From CBFDBF01 sp050291465 (GTDB taxonomy: Bacteria > Pseudomonadota > Gammaproteobacteria > Chromatiales > Chromatiaceae): a stretch of DNA of 64,000 nt. The notes below the pieces were generated by a model, which did not search any database, had not been told where the DNA came from, and was given only the letters and a program-made list of their open reading frames with translations. A program made the translations under genes and the position numbers. The first letter of the stretch is position 1; the number at the start of each line of letters is the position of its first letter. The DNA is taken from assembly GCA_050291465.1 (NCBI GenBank), contig JBNKJV010000008.1:62001-126000 (forward strand). Reading direction: 5' to 3'. Below are positions 1-8,129 of the stretch, piece after piece.

Positions 1-114
1 ATGTTGTGGAACATGGGCGCGCTTTGGGACTACCTCGGTCCCGCCGCCATGGGGCTATGGATCGCGGTGGCCGGTTTCGGGGTCTATCTGGTGATGAGTG
101 ACGATCGGAATTAG
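1..114 (+). CDS. Fragment or very small membrane protein
   Basis: An open frame runs from the first base of the window to a TAG at 112-114 (37 codons if the ATG at 1 is the start). It encodes one hydrophobic segment (around GLWIAVAGFGVYLVM) followed by the short polar tail SDDRN. Because it begins exactly at the window edge it is probably the 3' end of a longer gene. No family can be assigned. The 140 bp between its stop and the first CRISPR repeat hold no gene that I can recognise. Confidence 0.4.
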   Translation: MLWNMGALWDYLGPAAMGLWIAVAGFGVYLVMSDDRN

Positions 115-254
115 GCGCATCTCAGCTCGATAGTAGAGATCAAAGTCCGTTGCGATGTTCGGGTTCGGCCGGCAGGGCGAATGCCGGTGCTGCAATCTGA
201 AGGGCCCCCGCTTTTGGTCGTGTTCTCCTGCTCAAACTTCTGCGCGATCTCATG

Positions 255-1870
255 GTTGAAGTTTGAAGGGAATCGCCGCTTGGTTACACTACCTAAAAAT
301 ATTAAATCTCTATATGCTTCGTTGTGGTTTGAAGGGAATCGCCGCTTGGTTACACTATCATAGACGGAGGGGCGCTTACGTCGATAGTTGTGGTTTGAAG
401 GGAATCGCCGCTTGGTTACACTAATTGGACATGTCATTGAGCATCGGTTTGAGTTGTGGTTTGAAGGGAATCGCCGCTTGGTTACACTCCCACCGTAGTT
501 CAAACATAATTTCTCCTTGTTGTGGTTTGAAGGGAATCGCCGCTTGGTTACACTAAATCATATTATAAGCACGCACAGGAAGTGGTTGTGGTTTGAAGGG
601 AATCGCCGCTTGGTTACACTACAATGAACTGGTTACTACAACTAAATTGAGTTGTGGTTTGAAGGGAATCGCCGCTTGGTTACACTCTAGAGCCAGGGTA
701 TCCGTGTGATGGATGGGTTGTGGTTTGAAGGGAATCGCCGCTTGGTTACACTTACTAACCAGTGCGTGAGGCCTCCACGTCCGTTGTGGTTTGAAGGGAA
801 TCGCCGCTTGGTTACACTGAAGCGCGAGTTTGATATCAAGAGACAAGGTTGTGGTTTGAAGGGAATCGCCGCTTGGTTACACTCCTTCGGCTAGTAGCGT
901 ATCACCGTCCTTAGTTGTGGTTTGAAGGGAATCGCCGCTTGGTTACACTGCGCTTGCCGTCGGCAGCCTTGCAGGTCAAGTTGTGGTTTGAAGGGAATCG
1001 CCGCTTGGTTACACTCAGCGGCTGCAGCACCCATGCCCAAGAAAGGTTGTGGTTTGAAGGGAATCGCCGCTTGGTTACACTCTTCGTAGAACATCTGATC
1101 GCACTCATAGGTTGTGGTTTGAAGGGAATCGCCGCTTGGTTACACTCTACAGACGAATGGATGGAATGGCGGGAATGTTGTGGTTTGAAGGGAATCGCCG
1201 CTTGGTTACACTTGGATTACCGTCCGGCCAGCGCAGCCTGAAGTTGTGGTTTGAAGGGAATCGCCGCTTGGTTACACTCAAACTATCCGGATGGCTGAAC
1301 GTGCAGCGTTGTGGTTTGAAGGGAATCGCCGCTTGGTTACACTGGTTTGGTAAAGGGTTTCGAGACGGTTTAGTTGTGGTTTGAAGGGAATCGCCGCTTG
1401 GTTACACTCGTTCGTATAATGCTTGCTGCGCAAGTTCAGTTGTGGTTTGAAGGGAATCGCCGCTTGGTTACACTCGTCCTGTTTCATGGTCAACAACTTC
1501 TAATGTTGTGGTTTGAAGGGAATCGCCGCTTGGTTACACTTCCTGCCGCGTATCGACGCCGCCGAAATCAGTTGTGGTTTGAAGGGAATCGCCGCTTGGT
1601 TACACTCACTATCTGGCCATGGCAGCCCATCTGGTGGTTGTGGTTTGAAGGGAATCGCCGCTTGGTTACACTACATGGACGATATGGCCATCCGCATTCT
1701 TCGTTGTGGTTTGAAGGGAATCGCCGCTTGGTTACACTGGCACAGGTACAGGCAGCAAGCAGTGAATGGTTGTGGTTTGAAGGGAATCGCCGCTTGGTTA
1801 CACTAAATCATCGACCGATACTGGCTCGATGCCAGTTGTGGTTTGAAGGGAATCGCCGCTTGGTTACACT
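255..1870 (+). CRISPR. Type II-C CRISPR array, 25 repeats and 24 spacers
   Basis: Twenty-five 36-bp repeats start at 255, 321, 387, 453, 519, 585, 651, 717, 783, 848, 914, 980, 1046, 1111, 1177, 1243, 1308, 1373, 1439, 1505, 1571, 1637, 1703, 1769 and 1835. The spacers between them are 29-30 bp. Each repeat begins GTTGTGGTTTGAAGGG and ends CTTGGTTACACT. All look identical except the first, which has AA instead of TG at repeat positions 5-6, so the cas-distal end is probably the oldest. The GTTGT start, 36-bp repeat and 30-bp spacer match type II-C arrays. The tracrRNA at 6880 pairs with the plus-strand repeat, so crRNAs are expected on the plus strand. Each repeat contains TTGAAG (positions 9-14) and TACACT (31-36) separated by 16 bp, a candidate internal promoter. 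Only 48 bp separate the last repeat from the cas2 stop codon. Confidence 0.98.
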
Positions 1871-1918
1871 ACCTGTGCTGTAACACATTGAGAAATCAGC
1901 ACAAAAGCGGATTTAGGG

Positions 1919-2251
1919 TCAGAACATTTCGATCTGTTCGGGCGCCTTTTCAGGCGCCCTTCTTGTTTTTCCATGGAAAACCTTCATTTTGCCAAATTGC
2001 ACATCGGTGAGGCTGATTACTCTGACTTCCCCGTCGGGGGGCAAGACCTTTTTGATACGGTTTCTATGCACCTTTGCCTTCTCTTCGCTGGGGCAGTAGC
2101 GAGCGTACACCGAGTATTGAAGCATGCTGAAGCCGTTTTTCAACAGCTGTTTGCGGAAGTCGGTATACGCCCTGCGCGCGTCGGGTGAGTCGGTCGGCAG
2201 ATCAAATAGAGCGATTAACCACACGGCCTGATAGGGCGAGACGGCCATCAA
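1919..2251 (-). CDS. cas2: CRISPR-associated endonuclease Cas2
   Basis: This 110-residue protein has the Cas2 ferredoxin-like start, with the hydrophobic strand VWLIALFDLPT carrying the conserved Asp17 and the later segment RVISLTDVQFGKM. Cas2 is the non-catalytic bridge of the Cas1-Cas2 integrase that inserts new spacers. Its ATG overlaps the cas1 stop codon by 4 nt, so the two are translationally coupled, in the order cas9-cas1-cas2. A second Met directly follows the first and could be the actual start. It is the last gene before the array; its stop lies about 50 bp from the final repeat. Confidence 0.95.
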   Translation of the reverse strand: MMAVSPYQAVWLIALFDLPTDSPDARRAYTDFRKQLLKNGFSMLQYSVYARYCPSEEKAKVHRNRIKKVLPPDGEVRVISLTDVQFGKMKVFHGKTRRAPEKAPEQIEMF

Positions 2252-3138
2252 TATTCAGGGAGGCTCAGGCGCTTTTCCTGCCCCTGCATGACTCGTGCAA
2301 GGGACTGCGCGCTTTTCTGTACCGCACCCTGAAATGTCAGCTTTTCGTCTGCCATCTGCACCTCACGTTTGATGATTTCGATCAGTCTTTTGCGGATCTC
2401 CCTGTCCATTGTGCTGTCATTGCCATGATCCTCCACAATCTGCCAGACGTTAATGTCCACCAGCGGGCGGTAGGGTTCCATCAGGTCGTCGGCCAGGCAG
2501 TAGCTGTTGTAGCGGTTTTTATGATGGATTCCTATGGAGGGGTGTAGTCCTGCGGCGCACAGTGATCGGCTGACAAGGGCGCGCAGCACAGCATAGCCAT
2601 AATTGAGGTAGCGATTTTGATCCTCGGCGAACCGATCACGTTTGAATCGTTCGCTATCAAACAGTCTGGACCAGTAGCGCCGTGCGGCCTGGGCCTCAAT
2701 GTTGTCGGGGTCGCCGGAGCGTACCTTTTTGGCTAGTTGACCAATTCCTGCGTCGCTACCAGTTATGTCTCGGAGTACCCGTGCCTGTCCTCGCACTTTG
2801 CTCCGCACAATCTGTTTCCAAAGATTCTTCTTGGCGGGCGCCCCGAGTTCGAGTTGGGCGGTGAAGCGTTCGGTCTGGGTGGAGTGGCTGTCCAGCGGCA
2901 GGAACAGTCCTATAGGCTGATGCTTTTCGTCGCTGCTGATCACCATGACATTGGCCTTGATCAGTTCGCTGAGTGCGGCCTGAGTGATTAGAGTTTGGGG
3001 GTGATCGATTACCAAGGCAGACATATCCTCAATGGGAATGCTGCCTGCTTCTTTGCCGTCGCTTTCAATGATGAGCTGATTGTGGCGGACTTTCAGATAA
3101 CAGCCCTCCGTGGCGACTTCGACAATCCGTTTTGTCAT
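2248..3138 (-). CDS. cas1: CRISPR-associated integrase Cas1 (type II)
   Basis: This 296-residue Cas1 is the catalytic subunit of the spacer integrase. An N-terminal beta-rich part (about 1-80) is followed by the helical catalytic domain. Expected metal ligands are visible: Glu148 in NIEAQAARRYW, the His pair 205-206 in GLHPSIGIHHKNRYN, and Asp217/218 with Glu221 in LADDLMEPYR. The length is normal for type II Cas1. The start lies 3 bp after the cas9 stop codon and the stop overlaps the cas2 start, so the three genes form one minus-strand operon. No csn2 or cas4 is present, which together with the Cas9 size marks the locus as subtype II-C. Confidence 0.97.
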   Translation of the reverse strand: MTKRIVEVATEGCYLKVRHNQLIIESDGKEAGSIPIEDMSALVIDHPQTLITQAALSELIKANVMVISSDEKHQPIGLFLPLDSHSTQTERFTAQLELGAPAKKNLWKQIVRSKVRGQARVLRDITGSDAGIGQLAKKVRSGDPDNIEAQAARRYWSRLFDSERFKRDRFAEDQNRYLNYGYAVLRALVSRSLCAAGLHPSIGIHHKNRYNSYCLADDLMEPYRPLVDINVWQIVEDHGNDSTMDREIRKRLIEIIKREVQMADEKLTFQGAVQKSAQSLARVMQGQEKRLSLPEY

Positions 3139-3141
3139 CGG

Positions 3142-6100
3142 CTATTTTATATTTCCGAGCACATCAATTTCCAATAGCGTGATATTGGATGTTCTCATGC
3201 TCTCTGGAACCTTTTTTACGGCTAGCCGCCAGTCCTTTTTATCGGCATCTGTGTGTAAACGAAATGAAATGTTGTTGTTTTGGTCCATTTTTTCCACGCG
3301 ATATATATTTGTTTCTTCATTATGTGTCAGTTTTACCATGTCATTTTGGTGGAGGGCCATGATGAATCGTCCATCCTCGCTGTGATTGGTGTCCACTACC
3401 GGCAGCTTTCGATGCTTTCTGATAGTGGCTTCCAGTGTGCTGATAACCCTGGCTTCCCAGTGGGGCACGCCATTCTTATCAATCTCAAATACCTCCATAT
3501 GATGATTGCTTCGGGTCCAGACATGACGCTTGTTTCTTTCTTGGGTTCCAATGGGCGTGATAGAGCGGTCGGTCAATACGCGAACTTTTGATACGTATCT
3601 AAAATTCCCGGACTTACTGGTTATACCGAATGGACAGTTTTCATCCTGAAACGCTGCTTTCAGAGAGCCTTTTTTCTGTAAATGGCGTTTTGCATGCTCT
3701 CTTAATGTGGCGTCTCTAATCTTTTTCCTGCCTGTTCCCAGAATGTCCTTCTCGTTAAGGTCAGAGATGTTCATCCGTATAACTGCCATGGGTATGCCTT
3801 CTTCGTCTCTGGCGCTACCATAGAGTGTTTCATCATGCAGTGGGCCCTTAAGTTTGCGTTGCGGCTTATGTGATACCACCATTTTGTCCAGTATATCGAT
3901 GGCCTGCTCTCGAAGATGCGGCATGGGTTGCCGCTGCTCTTCAAGGCGGAGCCGTCCGTCACGTAGGTAGGATGTATTTAGGCCGCGAACGGCCGAACGA
4001 GTTGTAAGGGCAACTACTAGAGCGTCCACTGCATGATGGCGATGATCAAGGCGGGTCTTGTTGCCATCATCACTCAACAGGCTGCCGATACCCCAGGCGT
4101 GCCGCAATAACGCGGTTGTGCCCCCTTTTACAGGCTCCACTTTGACCCCAAGCTGGCTCAGAAAGGCAACCGCTTGGCGGGCGATGTATCGGGTTTCATT
4201 GAGTTGCTGGCTTACAAAGTCATCCAGGTCCTTGATGGCGTCCAGGGAGAAGCGTTTGAACTTGGGATAGGGAAGGTTCTTCGCCCGCGCAAGTACTTCC
4301 TGGTATTTCTCTGGGTTGTTGGAATAGAGCTCGGCCGGGGTGAGGTTGCCTTTGCGCTCATTCTCTTTGCGCTCACACAGGGTTTTGTTCATGTAGCTGT
4401 CATCGAGACAGCGGCTGTAGGGGATGATGTGCTCGATGTCAAATTGAGGTTCGGGGCCGAATAGGGAATCCATGCTAATCGACTTGCCGGTATACGGGCA
4501 TACGTGTTCGCACTCCTCCCACAGGCGATATTTGATCAGGTCGCTGCGTGATGGATGGGGGATGCCGTACTCCTCAAGACGTTCGATCGCGGCTTTGTTT
4601 AGTTTCTCATTGGCATCATTCCTGTCTTTCATCTCCTTTCGCTGACGACGACTGGCCTTGAGGTCGCGCGCCATCTCCACGCGGATAATATCCGGCTTGC
4701 CATAGCGCAGAATGATAGCGTTGACAACGCGGCGCACCTGGTAAAGCGCCCGTTCAACCATGGGGTTACGCAGTTCGCTAATCTCGATGTGGGGTTGCAT
4801 CAGTTCGGGCGCGTGGTTGGGTATATTCCCTTTACCCTTGCGTTTGTTGGCTCTAGCTGCTTTGCCGGGGAAGAGCAGGGCATTATCAGCACGACCTTCC
4901 TGCGGTTTGGTGTGGTCGTAGCCCGCTGCCTTGCATGCGTCGGCGTAATTAAGTCCCTGATTGTGCTCAGTCTCGCATCGCTTCATATGCGGTACGATGT
5001 TGCGCATCGCCTTTGATGAGAGATGTATGTAGCCTTTGGGCGGGCGCACCTTGAGCAGCTTGGCGATCGCTTCTTCATCAAAATGCCAGTGGCGGCGCAG
5101 GCGCTTGAGTAGTCCCTTCTCGTCATGGATGGTTAGCAGGTCGGTAACCAATTCCTCCTGCTTACGCTCCCCCAGCGCTTTCCAGGTTTTATTGCCTAGT
5201 GCGCTGGAGAGCATTGCGGCGGTCTGGTTGCCCATCAATCCTGATTTATAGGTGCGTTCCAGGTTAAAAAGGGTGGAGCGCTCGGGGAAATCAAGCGCTT
5301 TTCGTATTTGCTCCCATGGCAGCTTCCTGCTAGTGGCGAGCTTTACGCCCAATGTCAGGCGTTCCTTATCTGAAAGGAAACGCTCTGTGCCGTCAGCAAA
5401 GGTGACCTTGAGGTTGTTGAGGTTCTGCCACAGGCGGAACTCCTGGGCCAGTAGGGTGGCGGCCGCAGCCCGCTTACGGTCCGGCTCGAATTCGCAGAAG
5501 CCGACCAAGTGTTTTTGGATCTTTAATGGACGCTGGTCGAAGATGGCGTTGCGGATACGAATGCGGTTGTTTGTATTTAATAACTTGGGGTGGTGCGCTT
5601 GTTGCGCCCGCCAGATGGCATCGAACTCCTCCTCGTAATGGCGGCGGGATGTGTAGCGGCCACGTATGCGCTCCTGATGAGGATCAAGACTGTTAAGGTA
5701 TTCGCCCAGCGTTCGACACTCCTTTGCTTTCATCCCTCGGTCTATGGTAGAGATGCTGTCGTAGACCTTGCCATCCTCCTTGTCCGAATCAGTCTTGCGG
5801 TTGGATTTAAAGCCGCGTCTCTGGCCCAAATGGTAGAGCGCCCTGCCCAGTTGGAAAGGCTCCAACCGCTCTTCCAGAGCGTGAGTGCGTAGCTCATAGG
5901 GGTTTTTCGCCATAATCTCATCGAGCTGTTGTTGCTTTTTCGGTAGGAGTTTGGCGTCCTGGAGGGCATGCAACAGCTTCTTTTTGCGCCGTACCCGGCG
6001 ATAACCCTGACGCCGCAAGGAGCGGGCGTCCCGGCGGTCCTGGTTGAGCGATTTTTCTCCTTTGGTACGGTCCACCCCTTCGGGGAATATGCGTACCCCC

Positions 6101-6201
6101 ATGTCGATGATTCGTTTGGGTGTGGGATCGTCTTCAATAAGCGCCCAACCGATGGAGGAGGTGCCGAGGTCGAGGCCGAGGATGATTTGTTTGTTACTCA
6201 C
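3142..6201 (-). CDS. cas9: Type II-C CRISPR-associated endonuclease Cas9
   Basis: This is a compact Cas9 of about 1019 residues from the chosen GTG start at 6201, a size typical of II-C and near Neisseria and Campylobacter Cas9. RuvC-I is ILGLDLGTSSIGWAL with Asp11. An Arg-rich bridge helix follows (RRQGYRRVRRKKK). RuvC-II is IIRVEMARDL with Glu509, the HNH motif is DIEHIIPYSR with His591, and RuvC-III is HHAVDALVVAL with His723 and Asp726. All nuclease residues are present, so double-strand cleavage is expected. The last 220 residues should form the WED and PAM-interacting region. An in-frame ATG 7 codons upstream (6222) has no ribosome site, whereas AGGGAG lies 9 nt before the GTG; the GTG start gives the usual SNKQIILGLD beginning. 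The operon continues into cas1 and cas2. Confidence 0.97.
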   Translation of the reverse strand: MSNKQIILGLDLGTSSIGWALIEDDPTPKRIIDMGVRIFPEGVDRTKGEKSLNQDRRDARSLRRQGYRRVRRKKKLLHALQDAKLLPKKQQQLDEIMAKNPYELRTHALEERLEPFQLGRALYHLGQRRGFKSNRKTDSDKEDGKVYDSISTIDRGMKAKECRTLGEYLNSLDPHQERIRGRYTSRRHYEEEFDAIWRAQQAHHPKLLNTNNRIRIRNAIFDQRPLKIQKHLVGFCEFEPDRKRAAAATLLAQEFRLWQNLNNLKVTFADGTERFLSDKERLTLGVKLATSRKLPWEQIRKALDFPERSTLFNLERTYKSGLMGNQTAAMLSSALGNKTWKALGERKQEELVTDLLTIHDEKGLLKRLRRHWHFDEEAIAKLLKVRPPKGYIHLSSKAMRNIVPHMKRCETEHNQGLNYADACKAAGYDHTKPQEGRADNALLFPGKAARANKRKGKGNIPNHAPELMQPHIEISELRNPMVERALYQVRRVVNAIILRYGKPDIIRVEMARDLKASRRQRKEMKDRNDANEKLNKAAIERLEEYGIPHPSRSDLIKYRLWEECEHVCPYTGKSISMDSLFGPEPQFDIEHIIPYSRCLDDSYMNKTLCERKENERKGNLTPAELYSNNPEKYQEVLARAKNLPYPKFKRFSLDAIKDLDDFVSQQLNETRYIARQAVAFLSQLGVKVEPVKGGTTALLRHAWGIGSLLSDDGNKTRLDHRHHAVDALVVALTTRSAVRGLNTSYLRDGRLRLEEQRQPMPHLREQAIDILDKMVVSHKPQRKLKGPLHDETLYGSARDEEGIPMAVIRMNISDLNEKDILGTGRKKIRDATLREHAKRHLQKKGSLKAAFQDENCPFGITSKSGNFRYVSKVRVLTDRSITPIGTQERNKRHVWTRSNHHMEVFEIDKNGVPHWEARVISTLEATIRKHRKLPVVDTNHSEDGRFIMALHQNDMVKLTHNEETNIYRVEKMDQNNNISFRLHTDADKKDWRLAVKKVPESMRTSNITLLEIDVLGNIK

Positions 6202-6314
6202 GTATCCATACTCCCTGAGCATTATTACTGACTATGTGGGTTTATCAGCGGTTTCAGATAATTCAATCATACAAGGGATAAAGCGCCAAGATGGCGTGGT
6301 GTACCCCTACCAAC

Positions 6315-6342
6315 TTGAATTACACTATAATATAACTACAAT
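6315..6342 (+). promoter_or_regulatory. Candidate brnTA promoter
   Basis: TTGAAT at 6315-6320 and TACAAT at 6337-6342 are 16 bp apart, and a transcript starting about 7 nt downstream would begin at or next to the brnT ATG at 6349. No Shine-Dalgarno sequence precedes brnT, which fits a nearly leaderless mRNA. A second -10-like TATAAT lies at 6326-6331. The AT-rich stretch is also where a BrnA-type autorepressor would be expected to bind, but no clear palindrome is visible. The 126-bp divergent region 6223-6348 must also hold the cas9 promoter, which I could not place. Confidence 0.45.
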
Positions 6343-6348
6343 TTAATT

Positions 6349-6642
6349 ATGGATGATCTCTGTTTTGTCTGGGATGACAAAAAGGCGGCCGGTAATTGGC
6401 AAAAACACGGCATCTCTTTCAAAGAGGCAAAGGGCGCCTTTTATGACGATTACGCCCGTGTGATCCCAGACCCGGATCATTCGGAGGGAGAAGAGCGATT
6501 TCTCCTACTCGGTATGAGTGCGGAAATGAGAGTATTGGTGGTGTGCCATTGCTACCGCGAGAGTGATAGCCAAATTCGTATTATCTCGGCACGCCGGGCG
6601 ACGAAAAAAGAGCGGCAACAGTATCAGGAATTTCGTAAATGA
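6349..6642 (+). CDS. brnT: BrnT-family ribonuclease toxin
   Basis: This 97-residue protein matches BrnT, a RelE-fold toxin that cleaves RNA and halts translation. Family hallmarks are the start FVWDDKKAAGNWQKHGISF, the central GEERFLLLGMS, and the C-terminal IRIISARRATKKERQQY with its basic cluster. It overlaps the brnA start by 4 nt (ATGA), the usual toxin-first order of this family. It is transcribed divergently from cas9, and no terminator lies between the pair and the tracrRNA promoter. The protein is full length with no visible damage, so the toxin is probably active. The unusual point is its position inside a CRISPR-Cas locus. Confidence 0.9.
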   Translation: MDDLCFVWDDKKAAGNWQKHGISFKEAKGAFYDDYARVIPDPDHSEGEERFLLLGMSAEMRVLVVCHCYRESDSQIRIISARRATKKERQQYQEFRK

Positions 6643-6848
6643 GAGATGAATACGACTTTTCGGGCTCAGTGGAAAATCCTTATTCCAAGCGGCTGAAGAG
6701 GCAGATTACGATTCGGCTGGACGAGGAAACCGTTGAGTATTTTAAGGCAATGGCGGAGGAAGGCGGTATTCCCTACCAGAGCCTGATCAACCTTTACCTC
6801 CGTGATTGCGCTGAACATCACCGCAAGTTGAAGATCGAGTGGTCTTGA
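6639..6848 (+). CDS. brnA: BrnA-family antitoxin
   Basis: This 69-residue protein carries a ribbon-helix-helix-like segment, KRQITIRLDEETVEYFKAMAEEGGIPYQSLINLYLRDC being the region of interest at about 20-58. That is the DNA-binding core typical of BrnA antitoxins, which bind and neutralise BrnT and repress their own promoter. It is shorter than many BrnA proteins, but the core is complete. Its start overlaps the brnT stop. Its TGA stop at 6846-6848 lies within the -35 hexamer of the tracrRNA promoter (6845-6850), so the antitoxin gene and the tracrRNA gene abut physically. Confidence 0.88.
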   Translation: MRDEYDFSGSVENPYSKRLKRQITIRLDEETVEYFKAMAEEGGIPYQSLINLYLRDCAEHHRKLKIEWS

Positions 6849-6872
6849 CCCGTGGCTTCCGGGTGCTAGACT
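6845..6872 (+). promoter_or_regulatory. tracrRNA promoter
   Basis: TTGACC at 6845-6850 and TAGACT at 6867-6872 are separated by 16 bp, and TG at 6864-6865 makes an extended -10. The predicted transcription start is about 6879-6880, which coincides with the first base of the anti-repeat. The -35 hexamer overlaps the brnA stop codon. Confidence 0.7.
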
Positions 6873-6879
6873 GGTCAAC

Positions 6880-7004
6880 AGTGTAACCAAGCGGCGGTTT
6901 CTGACTTATCACAATAAGACAGTTTCTGTCGTGGGCTCTGTCTATCGGACATCCCGCCAGAGCCGAGGCTCAAAAAGAAAGGCCCCAGAAGGGGCCTTTT
7001 CTTT
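6880..7004 (+). ncRNA. tracrRNA of the type II-C system
   Basis: Bases 6880-6915 form a full-length anti-repeat. Bases 6880-6896 are the exact reverse complement of repeat positions 20-36. Pairing continues with wobbles to position 14, positions 9-13 form an internal loop, and 6908-6915 (ATCACAAT) pair with repeat positions 1-8. This is the upper-stem, bulge, lower-stem layout of II-C dual RNAs. The tail AATAAG after the anti-repeat resembles Neisseria tracrRNA. A nexus-like hairpin follows at 6918-6930 (GACAG-TTT-CTGTC), then a second stem GGCTCTG/CAGAGCC (6934-6964), then the terminator. The RNA of about 125 nt should pair with crRNA, guide RNase III processing and load Cas9. It is the proof that the plus-strand repeat is the crRNA sense. 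Confidence 0.92.
6978..7004 (+). terminator. Terminator of tracrRNA, probably bidirectional
   Basis: GGCCCC-AGAA-GGGGCC at 6981-6996 with three flanking A:T pairs is followed by TTTTCTTT. On the other strand the stem is followed by TTTCTTTTTG, so it can also end the leftward trp transcript that stops at 7092. It also appears to be the only terminator available to brnTA. Confidence 0.85.
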
Positions 7005-7091
7005 ACCCGCGGTTTGTTGGGGACAACTTATTCCCGGGATTTCCACCACTTCAGGTGAGTCAGAAGTGCGCCTTCTCGCGAAGCGAGGATG

Positions 7092-8111
7092 CTAATCGAA
7101 GCTCTGAGTAAGGATCACCAGTTTGTCCAGCCGGCTGCGGGCCTCGCCGCTGGCGATGGCCTCATCGGCCTTTTCCATGCCGTCGGCCAGGCTGTCGGCG
7201 ATGCCGGCGGCATAGATGGCGGCGCCGGCGTTGAGCTGTACGATATCGCGGGCCGGGCCGGGATTGTCTTCCAGCACGGAGCGGATGATGGCAAGGCTCT
7301 CCCCGGCGTCCCCGGCCTTGATCTCGGAGATGGGGGCACGTTTAAAACCGAAGTCTTCCGGCTGGATACTGAAGCGTCGCACCTGGCCGTTCTTCAGCTC
7401 CGCGATCTCGGTCTTTTCGCCGATGGAGATCTCATCCAGCCCGTCGCGGGCATGGACTACCAGCACATGGCGGCTGCCGAGGCGTTGCAGCACGTTGGCC
7501 AGCGGCTCGAGCAGTTCGTCGCTGAATACCCCCAGAACCTGGTTGGGTGCGCCGGCCGGATTGGTCAGCGGGCCGAGTACGTTGAAGATGGTGCGGGCAC
7601 CCATCTCCCTGCGCGGTCCGATGGCATGCTTCATGGCACCGTGGTGAGCGGGGGCGAACATGAAACCGACGCCTACGTCGGCGATGCACTCCGCCACCTG
7701 CTCGGGGGAGAGATCGAGACGCACCCCCGCCGCTTCCAGCACGTCGGCTGATCCGGACTTGGAAGAGATGGAACGATTGCCGTGCTTGGCCACCTCGGCT
7801 CCCGCCGCCGCCGTGACAAAGGCGCTGGCGGTGGAGATGTTGAAGGTGCCGGAGGCGTCGCCGCCGGTGCCGCAGGTGTCCACCAGATAGTCGGAACTTG
7901 CGTTCACTCTGGCGGCCAGTTCACGCATCACCGCCGCAGCCGCCGTAATCTCGGTCACCGTTTCACCTTTCATGCGCAGGCCGACCAGGAAGCCGCCGAT
8001 CTGCGCATCGGTGGCGCCGCCGGTCATGATGGTACGCATCACCTCCGTCATCTCTTCCGAGCTCAGGTCATGACGGGCGAGTACCTGGTTGATGGCTTGC
8101 TGCATGTTCAT
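7092..8111 (-). CDS. trpD: Anthranilate phosphoribosyltransferase
   Basis: This 339-residue enzyme transfers phosphoribose from PRPP to anthranilate, the second step of tryptophan synthesis. The PRPP-binding glycine-rich loop DTCGTGGDASGTFNIST (about 82-98) and the anthranilate region KHGNRSISSKSGSADVLE are intact. A GGGAG element 9 nt upstream supports the ATG at 8111; Met3 is an alternative. It is the last gene of the minus-strand cluster. The trpC usually found next is absent, and tracrRNA and brnTA occupy that position. A 279-bp gap filled by an inverted-repeat element separates it from trpG, unusual for genes normally packed together. Confidence 0.97.
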   Translation of the reverse strand: MNMQQAINQVLARHDLSSEEMTEVMRTIMTGGATDAQIGGFLVGLRMKGETVTEITAAAAVMRELAARVNASSDYLVDTCGTGGDASGTFNISTASAFVTAAAGAEVAKHGNRSISSKSGSADVLEAAGVRLDLSPEQVAECIADVGVGFMFAPAHHGAMKHAIGPRREMGARTIFNVLGPLTNPAGAPNQVLGVFSDELLEPLANVLQRLGSRHVLVVHARDGLDEISIGEKTEIAELKNGQVRRFSIQPEDFGFKRAPISEIKAGDAGESLAIIRSVLEDNPGPARDIVQLNAGAAIYAAGIADSLADGMEKADEAIASGEARSRLDKLVILTQSFD

Positions 8112-8129
8112 TTTATTTGGCTCCCGATT

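Noticed and set aside
111..1883. Several open frames on both strands across the array, encoding repeated WFEGNRRLVTL or SVTKRRFPSNHN motifs
   Set aside because: They are translations of the CRISPR repeat and have no independent start or ribosome signals.
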